From assembly GCA_013376995.1 (NCBI GenBank), contig JACAAZ010000001.1:358957-422956 (forward strand): a DNA stretch of 64,000 nucleotides. Reading direction: 5' to 3'. The position numbers and the translations under genes were made by a program. The notes under the pieces are model-generated. The model was not told where the DNA came from and ran no database searches. It worked only from the letters and a program-made list of their open reading frames with translations. Of the stretch, positions 33,102 to 41,936 are shown one piece after another. Source of the DNA: Bacteroidota bacterium. GTDB taxonomy: Bacteria; Bacteroidota; Bacteroidia; Bacteroidales; UBA4417. How positions within the stretch are numbered: the first letter of the stretch is position 1; each line of letters starts with the position of its first letter.

Positions 33102-34016
33102 TTATAGGGATTTAATCAATTCCAAAACTTCCTGCACATCCCCCGGCCCGAACCATTTGTATTCTTTATCTTTCCTAAACCAGGTAAGCTGGCGTTTAGC
33201 ATATCGCCTGGTATGAGTCTTAATATTTTCTATGGCTTGTTCAAGGGTAACATATCCATCAAAATATTCAAATAACTCTTTATATCCAACAGTATTTAAG
33301 GCATTTAAATGCTTATAAATATACAATTCCCTGGCTTCATCTATTAATCCATTTTCTATCATCTGATCCACTCGAAAGTGGATCCTACCTACTAATTCCT
33401 GGCGAGGTAATTCCAGGCCAATCTTAATAATATTGAAGTTCCTTTGCCTGGGCTGATTCATCCTTTGAGAGGAAAATGGAACCCCTGTTGCCATTGTAAC
33501 TTCCAATGCCCGGATCAGTCGATTCGGATTTGCAAGATCAACAGTAATGTAGTAATCAGGATCTTTTAATTTCAAAATTTCCTGCAGTTTTTCAATTCCC
33601 TCATCGGCCAGGAGTCCTTTAAGATAACTTCTTAATTCAGGATCAGGATCTGGAAAATCATCAACTCCTCTACAGACTGCATCAATGTAAAGCCCGGAAC
33701 CGCCAGTCATAATCACGTATTGATGCTTCCTAACAAGGCTACTTAGAATTTCCATTACATCCTGTTCATACCTGGAGACATTATAGTAATCGTGAATGGA
33801 AAGCTGCCCGATAAAATGATGTGGCACCGCTTGGAGTTCTTCCTCAGAGGGTTTTGCAGTCCCGATATTCAATTCCTTGAAAAATTGCCTGCTATCTGCT
33901 GATATAATTTCAGTACGGAGATGCTCTGCCAATTCAATAGCGAAACGAGTTTTTCCCACCGCGGTAGGCCCAGCAATAATAATAAGAGTAAATGGGTTAA
34001 GGTTTAGATCCGGCAT
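33102..34016 (-). CDS. miaA: tRNA dimethylallyltransferase
   Basis: Transfers a dimethylallyl group to N6 of A37 in tRNAs reading UNN codons. The 304 residues show the P-loop IIAGPTAVGKTRFAIELA, the DSRQFFKELNIGTAKPS substrate motif, GGSGLYIDAV, and the C-terminal LNTVGYKELFEYFDG and RRYAKRQLTWFRKD motifs. It is last in a minus-strand unit of cca, the pRiA4b ORF-3-like gene and miaA, with 50 bases before it. Confidence 0.96.
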   Translation of the reverse strand: MPDLNLNPFTLIIIAGPTAVGKTRFAIELAEHLRTEIISADSRQFFKELNIGTAKPSEEELQAVPHHFIGQLSIHDYYNVSRYEQDVMEILSSLVRKHQYVIMTGGSGLYIDAVCRGVDDFPDPDPELRSYLKGLLADEGIEKLQEILKLKDPDYYITVDLANPNRLIRALEVTMATGVPFSSQRMNQPRQRNFNIIKIGLELPRQELVGRIHFRVDQMIENGLIDEARELYIYKHLNALNTVGYKELFEYFDGYVTLEQAIENIKTHTRRYAKRQLTWFRKDKEYKWFGPGDVQEVLELIKSL

Positions 34017-34066
34017 TTAGCAAAGATCAGAAAAATGGGATCAGAACCGATTCAAAATGTCCAGGA

Positions 34067-34651
34067 TTACCACTCAGGTTCTGTGGTGAAGTTTTCATCC
34101 ACTTCTTCCTCCATATCTCCTCCCTTGATCAGGTCATCAAGTTCTGCAATCATTGCCTCTTCATCCGGATCATCAAGGAAAGATTCATAGTTTGGAATAA
34201 CCATGGCTGCTAAGGCACCTTCCTGCTTTACGCAAACCGGGTAAACCTTCTTCTCATCAGCGTCCAGGATCCGTATAAGCTCAATAAAGAAAGTGCGGGG
34301 ATTCAGGAAATCATATTCAAAAAGGAATCTTTGATGCGGATCCTCAATTACATCCCTGATCTTAACTTCATCCATTACTGAAACCGGGATATGAGCACTG
34401 GACGGAGAATCCTCATCATCTTCATGCTTTGGATTTTCATCATGTTCCATCATATTGATCAGGGTGATCTCCGTTTGTTTGTTCCACTTGCGGTCGCAAA
34501 CAAAAAAGGAAGCCAACTCTTTTCCTTCAAGGTCGACGGATTTCAAAATAATGTCATGAAATTCTTTAAAAGTTTGCCCCGGTTTAATTTCTATATCCCG
34601 AAGAAAATCCTCCTGATCATCGTACAAAATCCTGAAACGGTAAGCTTGCAT
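34067..34651 (-). CDS. pRiA4b ORF-3-like domain protein
   Basis: A 194-residue acidic cytosolic protein. The N-terminal half (YRFRILYDDQEDFLRDIEIKPGQTFKEFHDIIL through FFVCDRKWNKQTEITL) matches the plasmid pRiA4b ORF-3 family, which despite its name is a chromosomal family with no transposition activity. The C-terminal quarter is very acidic (DDPDEEAMIAELDDLIKGGDMEEEVDE). Located between cca and miaA, both tRNA genes, but a role in RNA metabolism is only suggested by position. Confidence 0.85.
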   Translation of the reverse strand: MQAYRFRILYDDQEDFLRDIEIKPGQTFKEFHDIILKSVDLEGKELASFFVCDRKWNKQTEITLINMMEHDENPKHEDDEDSPSSAHIPVSVMDEVKIRDVIEDPHQRFLFEYDFLNPRTFFIELIRILDADEKKVYPVCVKQEGALAAMVIPNYESFLDDPDEEAMIAELDDLIKGGDMEEEVDENFTTEPEW

Positions 34652-34751
34652 ATTGTGTTTTTTTGTTAATGTATTTTCAAGCGTAAAGTTACATCAATTT
34701 CAGAAAAATATTGGCAATTTTAGTAGTATACATAGCTCTTTGTAAGCCAAA

Positions 34752-36176
34752 TTACTGGTTTACAGGTACCAACCCAAGACTTTTCCCTGCAACCAGCATA
34801 AACTGGTAAGCTTCTCCAAATTCATTGTGAATTTCTCCTTCGAGTATTGCTTCACGGATGGCTGTTTTGATAATACCAACAGTCTTACACGGCTCAATCC
34901 CAAATGTTTCCATAATGAGTTCTCCAGAGACGGGAGGTTGCCAATTCCTGAGTTTGTCCTTCTCCTCTATCTCCTTAAGTTTCTGCCGAACAATTTCAAA
35001 GTTCTTCATGTACCGTTTAACCTTTTCTGCATTTTTTGAGGTAATATCCGCCTCACACAAGGTCATCAGGTCATCTATGTCTTCCCCTGCTTCAAAAAGC
35101 AGTCTTCTGACGGCCGAATCTGTTACTTCCTCCTCCGAAAGAACAATAGGGCGCAAATGGAGCTGAACCATTTTCTGGACATACTTCATTTTCTCATTCA
35201 TGGGCAATTTTAGGGATGCAAAGATTGAAGGGATCATTTTCATCCCCTTGAATTCATGGCCATGAAAAGTCCATCCAGTTTCAGTGTCAAACCTTTTTGT
35301 AACAGGTTTGGCAATATCGTGCAATAAGGCAGACCATCGAAGCCAAAGGTTATCCGTATTAGGAGCAATTCTATCAACTACCTCCAGGGTGTGCCTGAAA
35401 TTATCCTTATGACCCTTTCCATCAATGTATTCTGCTCCCTTTAGAGCCCGCAATTGAGGGAATATCAGTTCAAGCAACCCGGTCTCTTCAAGTAACAGGA
35501 AACCAATAGATGGTTTTTTAGTAAGCAAAATCTTATTTAGTTCGTCAGAAATCCTTTCTTTCGAAATGATAGAGATCCGTTTTGCATTTGCACTTATAGC
35601 CTCAAGGGTACCTGGAACAATGCGAAAATCAAGTTGGGTAGCAAACCGGATAGCACGCATCATCCGCAAAGGGTCATCAGTAAAGGTGATCGCAGGGTCA
35701 AGAGGTGTTCGTATCAAACCGGCATCAAGATCCGATCTGCCTAAGAAAGGGTCAATCAGTATGCCGAAATCTGCTTCATTAAGGCCAAGAGCCAGCGCAT
35801 TTATTGTAAAATCCCTTCGTAACTGGTCGTCTTCAAGTGTTCCTGGCGTAACTGCCGGATTCCGTGAATCTGAACTATAAGATTCTTTGCGCGCGCCAAC
35901 AAACTCCAACTGCCATTCATGAAAATGAAACATAGCTGTTCCAAAGGTTTTGAACACCGCTACCTTCTTTACCTTTAATCGCTTTGCACATTCTTCTGCC
36001 AACAGGATGCCATCCCCGGAAGTTACTATATCCACATCAGTACAATCCCTGTCAAGCAGAATATCCCTTACGAAACCACCTATAACAAAGGCCTGAACTT
36101 GCATATCAGTTGCAACTTCTGAAATAGTTTTGAAAAATGAGTACCGTATATGATAGGAATAATTCGTCTGATCCAT
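34752..36176 (-). CDS. cca: CCA tRNA nucleotidyltransferase / poly(A) polymerase family with HD domain
   Basis: Adds or repairs the tRNA 3' CCA end. I use the ATG at 36176 ([15 protein letters not shown], 474 residues); the frame runs back to a TTG at 36230. The nucleotidyltransferase head has [19 protein letters not shown], the metal-binding DVD pair, and [11 protein letters not shown]. The RNA-binding region follows ([18 protein letters not shown]), then an HD hydrolase domain ([16 protein letters not shown] ... [11 protein letters not shown]). Class II CCA-adding enzymes with HD domains are usual in this phylum. Specificity for CCA rather than A or CC addition alone cannot be proven from the motif view. 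Confidence 0.93.
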   Translation of the reverse strand: MDQTNYSYHIRYSFFKTISEVATDMQVQAFVIGGFVRDILLDRDCTDVDIVTSGDGILLAEECAKRLKVKKVAVFKTFGTAMFHFHEWQLEFVGARKESYSSDSRNPAVTPGTLEDDQLRRDFTINALALGLNEADFGILIDPFLGRSDLDAGLIRTPLDPAITFTDDPLRMMRAIRFATQLDFRIVPGTLEAISANAKRISIISKERISDELNKILLTKKPSIGFLLLEETGLLELIFPQLRALKGAEYIDGKGHKDNFRHTLEVVDRIAPNTDNLWLRWSALLHDIAKPVTKRFDTETGWTFHGHEFKGMKMIPSIFASLKLPMNEKMKYVQKMVQLHLRPIVLSEEEVTDSAVRRLLFEAGEDIDDLMTLCEADITSKNAEKVKRYMKNFEIVRQKLKEIEEKDKLRNWQPPVSGELIMETFGIEPCKTVGIIKTAIREAILEGEIHNEFGEAYQFMLVAGKSLGLVPVNQ

Positions 36177-36274
36177 GCTAACAACTTTGCCAAAATAACT
36201 CCTGAAAGGCAGAATTTGAGTGACAGACAAAAGTACAAATTCAGGTTGAAAAGCAGTGTGATATTTTTTTTGAG

Positions 36275-36288
36275 GATAGCTTGCTATC
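36275..36288. repeat. Short inverted repeat upstream of icd
   Basis: GATAGC, TT, GCTATC: a perfect 6-bp inverted repeat with a 2-base centre, 66 bases before the icd ATG. Its position suits an operator or part of a leader hairpin. No regulator is implied by sequence alone. Confidence 0.4.
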
Positions 36289-36353
36289 TTGCGGCGATAT
36301 TCTAATTTTGACCCATAATTGTGAATATCATAACAACTACAAATCTGAACTTT

Positions 36354-37547
36354 ATGGCAAAAAGAACAATTGTTGCGATGCCTGGCGATGGCATCGGTAA
36401 AGTAGTACTGGATGAGGCTATCAGAGTGCTTGATGCAGCCGGATTCGACGCCGAATATGTCACTGGCGACATAGGCTGGGAATTCTGGTGCAAAGAAGGT
36501 AACCCGCTACCTGACCGCACCATCGAATTACTAAAGAAACATAAGATCGCTCTTTTTGGCGCCATTACCTCAAAGCCTAAGGATAAAGCAGCTGCCGAAT
36601 TAGCCCCTGAACTCCAGGGTAAAGGATTTACTTATTACAGCCCGATTGTCAGTATGCGCCAGATGTTTGACCTGGATATCTGCCAGCGTCCCTGCCGCAC
36701 TTTCAAAGGTAACCCCCTCAACTTTATCAGGAGAGGTAAAGGAAATACTATTGATGAGCCAGTAATAGATACAATGATCTTCAGGCAGAATACCGAAGGC
36801 CTTTATGGCGGAGTCGAATGGACTAATCCTCCTGATGTTGTTTATGATGCACTGATGACACACCCTAAATTCAAGGAAAATTTTGCATGGTGTCCACGTC
36901 CTGAACTTGCAGTTTCTACTCGTATCTTCACTAAAAAATATACTACCCGCATTGTAAAAGCTGCCTTTGAATATGCAAAGGAAAAAGGGTTTAAAACGGT
37001 TACAGTTTGTGAAAAGCCGAATGTGATCCGCGAGACATCCGGTATGATGCTCAAAGTTGCCCAGGAAATGTCAAAAAATGAATATCCTGATATCCGCGTT
37101 CAAGATGTTAATATCGATGCCCAGATGATGTGGCTGACCAAAAATCCTGAAACCTACAATGTTATTGTTGCTGGTAATATGTTTGGTGATATCGTTTCAG
37201 ATGGATTTGCCGGCCTTGTTGGCGGCCTTGGATTTGCCTGCAGTGCCAATATTGGTCCTGAAGTTGCAGTTTTTGAGCCAACCCATGGTTCTGCTCCAAA
37301 ATATGCTGAATATCCTACTTCCATTGTAAACCCAATCGCAATGGTAATGTCAGCCTGCATGATGCTTGACCATATCGGTGAAGGCGCAATGGCTGAACGT
37401 ATTCGCAAGGCTATTGCTGAAGTTGTTGAAGAAGGTAAAGCTCTGGCTTATGATATGATGAAGTTGAGCGGATCACCGGATGTTGTAAATCAGGGAGCAG
37501 CTTCAACACGTCAAATGGCTGATGCAATCATAGCAAAACTGAATTAA
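36354..37547 (+). CDS. icd: Isocitrate/isopropylmalate family dehydrogenase, probably NADP-dependent isocitrate dehydrogenase
   Basis: Oxidative decarboxylation of isocitrate to 2-oxoglutarate is the likely reaction. I use the ATG at 36354 ([15 protein letters not shown], 397 residues) over the upstream GTG. Substrate residues in [16 protein letters not shown] and [14 protein letters not shown] align with R119, R129, R153 and Y160 of E. coli IDH. The lysine in CEKPNV and the aspartates in [14 protein letters not shown] are present. The cofactor region reads [12 protein letters not shown]; the K-Y pair is the NADP-type feature, whereas isopropylmalate and homoisocitrate dehydrogenases have D-I. 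The serine of the phosphorylation loop is kept but the following Asn position is Ile. An aconitase-family gene 2.2 kb downstream supports the assignment. Confidence 0.85.
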   Translation: MAKRTIVAMPGDGIGKVVLDEAIRVLDAAGFDAEYVTGDIGWEFWCKEGNPLPDRTIELLKKHKIALFGAITSKPKDKAAAELAPELQGKGFTYYSPIVSMRQMFDLDICQRPCRTFKGNPLNFIRRGKGNTIDEPVIDTMIFRQNTEGLYGGVEWTNPPDVVYDALMTHPKFKENFAWCPRPELAVSTRIFTKKYTTRIVKAAFEYAKEKGFKTVTVCEKPNVIRETSGMMLKVAQEMSKNEYPDIRVQDVNIDAQMMWLTKNPETYNVIVAGNMFGDIVSDGFAGLVGGLGFACSANIGPEVAVFEPTHGSAPKYAEYPTSIVNPIAMVMSACMMLDHIGEGAMAERIRKAIAEVVEEGKALAYDMMKLSGSPDVVNQGAASTRQMADAIIAKLN

Positions 37548-37560
37548 TTCCAGTGTTTTC

Positions 37561-37595
37561 AAAGTCAGATTTCCTATGATGGGGAATCTGGCTTT
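37561..37595 (+). terminator. Hairpin after icd, possible weak terminator
   Basis: A 14-bp stem with two G-U pairs (37561-37574 with 37582-37595) and a 7-base loop, 13 bases after the icd stop. The T tract that should follow is poor (GTTATAT), so it may reduce rather than stop transcription into the next gene. Confidence 0.4.
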
Positions 37596-37615
37596 GTTAT
37601 ATCTGCTCAAACCAC

Positions 37616-38599
37616 ATGGACATGCTGAAAAGGGCCTGGTCACTGTTTTTTTTCTTAACTGTGCTCATGGCAGCCGGACAAGAGATTAGCAATTATCACC
37701 CCATTTCAGCCTTGAATATGCCTGGTGAAAAATTAAGCAGGCTTTTGGCACTCCGGCAATTTAACAGGGGAAACAGTACTTTCTATTGGGTCGTCAACAC
37801 TTCTACTCTTGAAACAAGTGTTATTTCCCCTCAAGAAATTAAGTTCACACCATGTTCATTTGATAGCGCTTGTGCATTATTGCGGGAAACAGCATATGTT
37901 AAAGCGCTGAAAGATGCTCTTGCAAATTCCATGAAACTGCAGGATGCCGGAATTACACATTCAATACCTTCTGAAAGAGGAATTGTACTTACAATTGACC
38001 TCTGCCCTTCTTCCAAAAAACTGGACAGGGAACTTTTCACACGGACTATTAGTATCCTGGGGAAAAAGGAGTCCCCGGTCCCACTGGCAATTTCCGTTTC
38101 CGGGTCCTGGATGAAGGAGCACCCGGATGATCTTACATGGATTTTGGAACTGGTCAGGAATAAGAAGATACATGTTGACTGGATCAATCATTCATTCACT
38201 CACCCGACTTCGAAAACCTTACCACTGGATCGAAATTTCCTGCTTGAAAAAGGGACAAGCATACGCGAAGAAGTTCTGAAGAATGAAGCACTAATGCTTG
38301 AATGCGGGATACTGCCCTCTGTCTTTTTCAGGTTTCCCGGATTGGTTTCTGATCAAACAATTTTTGACGAAATTTGCTCTTTTGGTTTAATACCGGTTGG
38401 AAGTGATGCATGGCTAGCTAAGAACCAGGAACCAAACAAGGGAAGCATTGTATTGATTCATGGAAATGGGAATGAACCACTTGGGATCGAAAAATTCTTT
38501 CAACTAATTTCAGAAGAAAAGATAGCAATCAAGAATAACAACTGGCTGCTTTATGATTTAAGGGAAAGCATACAGGAAAAAGAAGAATATAAACAATAA
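37616..38599 (+). CDS. Exported polysaccharide-deacetylase-like protein with an altered metal site
   Basis: A 327-residue protein with a signal peptide (LFFLTVLMAAGQ). The NodB fold is indicated by motif 1 GIVLTIDLCPS (usual form TFDDG), motif 2 INHSFTHPTS, which keeps the H-x3-H metal pair, and motif 3 FFRFPGLVSD. The second aspartate of motif 1, a metal ligand in active enzymes, is Leu here, so the activity may be altered or lost. It lies 68 bases after icd and 19 bases before the HD gene, so these three are likely one transcript. The substrate is unknown. Confidence 0.8.
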   Translation: MDMLKRAWSLFFFLTVLMAAGQEISNYHPISALNMPGEKLSRLLALRQFNRGNSTFYWVVNTSTLETSVISPQEIKFTPCSFDSACALLRETAYVKALKDALANSMKLQDAGITHSIPSERGIVLTIDLCPSSKKLDRELFTRTISILGKKESPVPLAISVSGSWMKEHPDDLTWILELVRNKKIHVDWINHSFTHPTSKTLPLDRNFLLEKGTSIREEVLKNEALMLECGILPSVFFRFPGLVSDQTIFDEICSFGLIPVGSDAWLAKNQEPNKGSIVLIHGNGNEPLGIEKFFQLISEEKIAIKNNNWLLYDLRESIQEKEEYKQ

Positions 38600-38618
38600 C
38601 CAAATAACAAAAATCATT

Positions 38619-39167
38619 ATGACAGAAAGAGTTCTAAAATTATGGCCGGAAATTGAATGGATCTGTGATCCGGACCTTCGTGAAAAAGTAGCGGCAACCT
38701 GGGAACTGGCCCTTCAAAGAAGTGTTCTTACCCCAGAAGACCTCAATACTATTCCGTTCACGTTGCTCTGCGGCCCGGATCTCAAAGTTACATTCATGGG
38801 ACATAAACGTGCTGTGGTTCATATTGCAAAAGACTGTGGTGATCAAATGAATAAGTTCTTCAAAACTGATTTACCTGTTGATATGGATGTTCTGATCGCC
38901 GGTGCAATCCTGGCTGATGTTGGAAAACTTCTAGAATATGAACTCAGGGATGGGAAATCAGTGCAAGGTAGCTACGGAAAATACCTGCGTCATCCATTCT
39001 CAGGCGTATCATTAGCCGAACAATGTGGTGTTCCTGCGCCGGTCTGTCATATCATTGCCACCCATGCCGGAGAAGGCGATATGGTAAAGCGTTCAGTCGA
39101 GGCCTATGTTGTCCACCACGCTGATTTCATGACCTTTGAGCCATTCAGGGAGAGATTGAAGGTGTAG
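38619..39167 (+). CDS. HD-domain phosphohydrolase-like protein
   Basis: A 182-residue cytosolic protein. HIAKDCGDQMNKFF, then LIAGAILADVGKLLEYE and HPFSGVSLAEQCGVPAPVCHIIATHAGEGD, ending in VEAYVVHHADFMTFEPF. These are the spaced H...HD...H...D positions of an HD domain, though the central pair reads AD rather than HD, which may weaken metal binding. It is close behind the deacetylase-like gene. Similar proteins are annotated as HD-domain proteins in Bacteroidota with no known substrate. Confidence 0.82.
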   Translation: MTERVLKLWPEIEWICDPDLREKVAATWELALQRSVLTPEDLNTIPFTLLCGPDLKVTFMGHKRAVVHIAKDCGDQMNKFFKTDLPVDMDVLIAGAILADVGKLLEYELRDGKSVQGSYGKYLRHPFSGVSLAEQCGVPAPVCHIIATHAGEGDMVKRSVEAYVVHHADFMTFEPFRERLKV

Positions 39168-39196
39168 TATCGCTAGGAAGGCTTACATCTATAATC

Positions 39197-39221
39197 CTCG
39201 CAAAGGCGCGAAGACGCAAAG
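39197..39221 (+). repeat. Left inverted repeat flanking the GxxExxY gene
   Basis: A 25-base sequence starting CTCGCAAAGGCGCGAAG that matches the reverse complement of 39661-39685 at 22 of 25 positions. It is made of CGCAAAG-like units and is GC-richer than its surroundings. With its partner it bounds a 489-base segment holding only the GxxExxY gene. Confidence 0.75.
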
Positions 39222-39255
39222 TTGAAAATTCGATATTAACTGAATAATCACTTGA

Positions 39256-39642
39256 TTGGAAGTGAATAGAGAAAATGAAATAGCAACAATTTTGGTTGAT
39301 ATTTTCTATCATATTCATAAAGAACTTGGTCCGGGATTATTGGAATCGGTTTATGAAGAAACTGTTTGCTTTGAACTTTTTCTGAGAAATATACCGTTCG
39401 AGCGTCAAAAAGGCATTTCAGTTATTTATAAAGATGTAAAACTACCTTTAGGATTTAGAGCAGATATTATTGTCGATAATTGTGTAATAGTTGAAGTCAA
39501 ATCTGCTGAATCCATTGCCCCAGTTCATTTGAAACAAGGATTAACCTATCTTCGGTTAACTAATTTGAAACTTGGATTACTTGTTAATTTTAACTCTAAC
39601 CTTATAAAAGACGGAATCAAAAGGGTTGTAAACGGACTTTAG
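39256..39642 (+). CDS. GxxExxY protein (PD-(D/E)XK nuclease-like)
   Basis: A 128-residue protein named for its conserved motif, here GPGLLESVYEE. The rest (LRNIPFERQKGISVIYKDVKLPLGFRADIIVDNCVIVEVKS, then VHLKQGLTYLRLTNLKLGLLVNF) contains a D...E-x-K arrangement (RADIIV / VEVKS) typical of the PD-(D/E)XK nuclease fold. Its function is not established. The start is TTG at 39256 or GTG at 39262; no ATG is suitable. The gene alone fills the segment between two 25-base inverted repeats and separates the HD gene from the aconitase-family gene, which suggests a small inserted unit. Confidence 0.88.
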   Translation: MEVNRENEIATILVDIFYHIHKELGPGLLESVYEETVCFELFLRNIPFERQKGISVIYKDVKLPLGFRADIIVDNCVIVEVKSAESIAPVHLKQGLTYLRLTNLKLGLLVNFNSNLIKDGIKRVVNGL

Positions 39643-39660
39643 GATTATAGTTATGAAATC

Positions 39661-39685
39661 CTTTGCGCCTTTGCGCCTTTGTGAG
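39661..39685 (-). repeat. Right inverted repeat flanking the GxxExxY gene
   Basis: Reads CTTTGCGCCTTTGCGCCTTT and ends GTGAG; its reverse complement matches 39197-39221 with three mismatches. It ends 34 bases before the ATG of the aconitase-family gene, so it may affect that gene's leader. Confidence 0.75.
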
Positions 39686-39719
39686 CCACAATTATTTTAG
39701 CAATACAAAAAAAACAATC

Positions 39720-41519
39720 ATGACCATAATAGAAAAAATCATCGCAGCCCATTCCAGCCAGGCTAATGTCAAGCCTGGGGACATTGTGGATGTATTCATT
39801 GATGCACGTGCTGCCCGCGACTTTGGTGGTGCTAATGTTGTTGAAAACATATTAAACAACGGACTTACTGTCCATGACCCCAGCAAAACCTTCTTCACTT
39901 TTGACTGTAACCCTGGTGGTTCAGATCAGAAGTACGCTGCAAACCAGCATTTTTGCAGGCTGTTTGCCCGTCAGAACGATATTAAGATCTACGATATTGA
40001 TTCAGGTGTTGGAACACACCTGGCAATCGATAAAGGTCTTGCTTACCCTGGAAGCACCTTTGTATCAACTGATTCACATGCCAATATAATGGGAGCCATT
40101 GGCGCATTCGGCCAGGGTATGGGCGACCAGGATATTGCTGCAGCATGGGCAAAAGGATCTGTATGGTTCAAGGTACCGGATTCGGTCAAACTTGTTTTCA
40201 AGGGAAATAAACCGGCCAATGTATCAGCAAAGGATTTCGTCCTCAACCTGCTTTCCATTTACGGAGCCAACAAACTACTGGGATATTCGGTTGAACTTAC
40301 CGGGCAACCTGTTGAAGAACTGTCTCTGGATGAGAGAATCACAATTTCTTCCATGGCAACTGAAATGGGTGCTATCATATTATTGTTTTCTCCCAATGCT
40401 AAAGTTCTCGATGAACTGGAAGCAGAAACCGGGAAACGATTTGAGACCGTGAAGCCCGATTCAGATGCCAACTACCTTTTTACACATGAAATTGATATTT
40501 CAGGATTCGTCCCGATGGTTGCAAATCCTGGTCATCCTCACGATGATACTTCAGTATTAAGCGTGAAAAACACAAAGATTGATTCTGCTTTTCTCGGCAG
40601 TTGCACGAATGGCCGTATTGAGGACCTGAGAATTGCAGCTAACATTATTAAAGGCAGGAAAGTAGCTCCCGGGGTTGTTTTCAAGATTGTCCCTACTACT
40701 GATGCTATCTGGCGACAGGCACTTGAAGAAGGGTTAATCCAGGTATTCAAGGATGCCGGTGCACTCGTTTCGAATGCAGGTTGTGCCGGATGTGCAGCAG
40801 GGCAGGTTGGACAAAACGGACCTGACGAAATATCGATCAGTACAGGTAACAGGAATTTTGCAGGTAAACAGGGCAAAGGTTCAATGTACCTGGCATCCCC
40901 GGGTGTTGTTACCGCTTCTGCAATTGCAGGTTTTATTACAACACCTGATGACATCCCTGCAACACCCGCCATATTTGAGAAAAAGGAAGCAAAAGCCCGT
41001 GAAATAAAGCCGAAAGAGATCATTGAAAGGCCAACAGTTGTCGAAGGTCGTGCCTGGGTAATCAGGAGAGATGATATAGATACAGATATGATCTTTCATA
41101 ACAGGTACCTGACGATCACCAATATCAAAGAGATGGGGCAGTATTCTTTTGATAACCTGAAAGGGTATGAAGATTTTGCTAAGAAAGCCCAACCCGGTGA
41201 TATTGTATTTACAACTAAAAACTTTGGGGCAGGCAGTTCAAGGCAACAAGCCGTTGATTGTTTCATCTCATTGGGTGTTTCTGCCATTGTGGCGGAATCC
41301 TTTGGCGCAATTTATGAAAGAAATGCAATCAATGCAGCTATGCCTATTATGACTTACAATCCAGGACAACTTGAAGAACTCGGATTGGAACAAGATGATA
41401 AAGTGCGGCTGAATATGTTAACTGGAGAAGTCACTAACCTGACCAAAAATAAGGTGGTTACGATTAACAAGTTCTACGATGCCCAGCTGCAGATTTACAA
41501 GAACGGAGGATTACTCTAA
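39720..41519 (+). CDS. Compact aconitase/isopropylmalate-dehydratase family protein, probable aconitase
   Basis: A 599-residue [4Fe-4S] hydro-lyase with the large domains and swivel fused, similar in build to archaeal-type LeuC/LeuD fusions and about 150-300 residues shorter than AcnA/AcnB. The ATG at 39720 (MTIIEKIIAAHSSQ) is chosen over the GTG-less extension to 39663. Cluster cysteines are C295 (GSCTNGR), C355 and C358 (AGCAGCAAG). VSTDSHANIMGAIGAFGQGMG lies near 117-137. The swivel shows NRYLTITNI and FGAGSSRQQAVDC. Pairing with icd points to citrate-isocitrate interconversion, but homoaconitase or isopropylmalate isomerase activity cannot be ruled out by sequence. Confidence 0.85.
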   Translation: MTIIEKIIAAHSSQANVKPGDIVDVFIDARAARDFGGANVVENILNNGLTVHDPSKTFFTFDCNPGGSDQKYAANQHFCRLFARQNDIKIYDIDSGVGTHLAIDKGLAYPGSTFVSTDSHANIMGAIGAFGQGMGDQDIAAAWAKGSVWFKVPDSVKLVFKGNKPANVSAKDFVLNLLSIYGANKLLGYSVELTGQPVEELSLDERITISSMATEMGAIILLFSPNAKVLDELEAETGKRFETVKPDSDANYLFTHEIDISGFVPMVANPGHPHDDTSVLSVKNTKIDSAFLGSCTNGRIEDLRIAANIIKGRKVAPGVVFKIVPTTDAIWRQALEEGLIQVFKDAGALVSNAGCAGCAAGQVGQNGPDEISISTGNRNFAGKQGKGSMYLASPGVVTASAIAGFITTPDDIPATPAIFEKKEAKAREIKPKEIIERPTVVEGRAWVIRRDDIDTDMIFHNRYLTITNIKEMGQYSFDNLKGYEDFAKKAQPGDIVFTTKNFGAGSSRQQAVDCFISLGVSAIVAESFGAIYERNAINAAMPIMTYNPGQLEELGLEQDDKVRLNMLTGEVTNLTKNKVVTINKFYDAQLQIYKNGGLL

Positions 41520-41535
41520 ACCCTGCTGCTATAAT

Positions 41536-41569
41536 AAAAAAAGCCCGGAAAATCGACCGGGCTTTTTTT
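41536..41569. terminator. Bidirectional terminator after the aconitase-family gene
   Basis: AAAAAAAGCCCGG (41536-41548) pairs with CCGGGCTTTTTTT (41557-41569) around an 8-base loop. It ends both the aconitase transcript (plus) and the converging small membrane protein transcript (minus). Confidence 0.88.
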
Positions 41570-41927
41570 ATACATTATTCTGAAATCTCCGAAGCATCAT
41601 GAATAAAATCCCAGGAATAATAAAGGGTATTGAATAAAAGACCGAAAACAAACTATCTGTAAAACCACTACTAATCAGCAGGTAAACACCCATTATTAAT
41701 CCGCCCGAAATCATGATTATTCCACCAGCACGCGGCCTTTTCCATGCAAGAATATATCCTGAAACAGTTAGTAGCATCATGGTTAAGATGGGGATAACAG
41801 CTAGTTTTCCATCGCCTAACTCAGCAAACCCCTCTCCTATTAGAAATGTCAGGAAAAAACCAGAGGGTAAAAACCCAATTGCCAAAGCAATGAACCGAAT
41901 AATCGTATAGGAACTCAACTTTGCCAT
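41568..41927 (-). CDS. Small integral membrane protein of unknown function
   Basis: A 119-residue protein with four hydrophobic segments (around 8-32, 43-62, 68-87 and 92-112) and a short basic tail RRFQNNV. I do not recognise a functional family. It lies nine bases downstream of the LEA-type lipoprotein gene on the same strand, so the two form a likely operon ending at the bidirectional terminator. Confidence 0.75.
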   Translation of the reverse strand: MAKLSSYTIIRFIALAIGFLPSGFFLTFLIGEGFAELGDGKLAVIPILTMMLLTVSGYILAWKRPRAGGIIMISGGLIMGVYLLISSGFTDSLFSVFYSIPFIIPGILFMMLRRFQNNV

Positions 41928-41936
41928 GGGCTAGAA

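Noticed and set aside
34067-34651. pRiA4b ORF-3/IS1096 TnpR-family name suggesting a mobile element
   Set aside because: The family name is historical. No inverted repeats, transposase or target duplication flank the gene, and it lies in a tight cca-miaA unit.
36354-37547. Homoisocitrate or 3-isopropylmalate dehydrogenase instead of isocitrate dehydrogenase
   Set aside because: The cofactor region reads APKYA, the NADP-IDH form; NAD-dependent isopropylmalate and homoisocitrate dehydrogenases have APDIA. The YGGVEW and ICQRPCR segments also favour IDH.
40538-41023. Antisense open frame of 161 codons opposite the aconitase-family gene
   Set aside because: Shadow of a clear coding sequence with conserved cluster cysteines on the plus strand.
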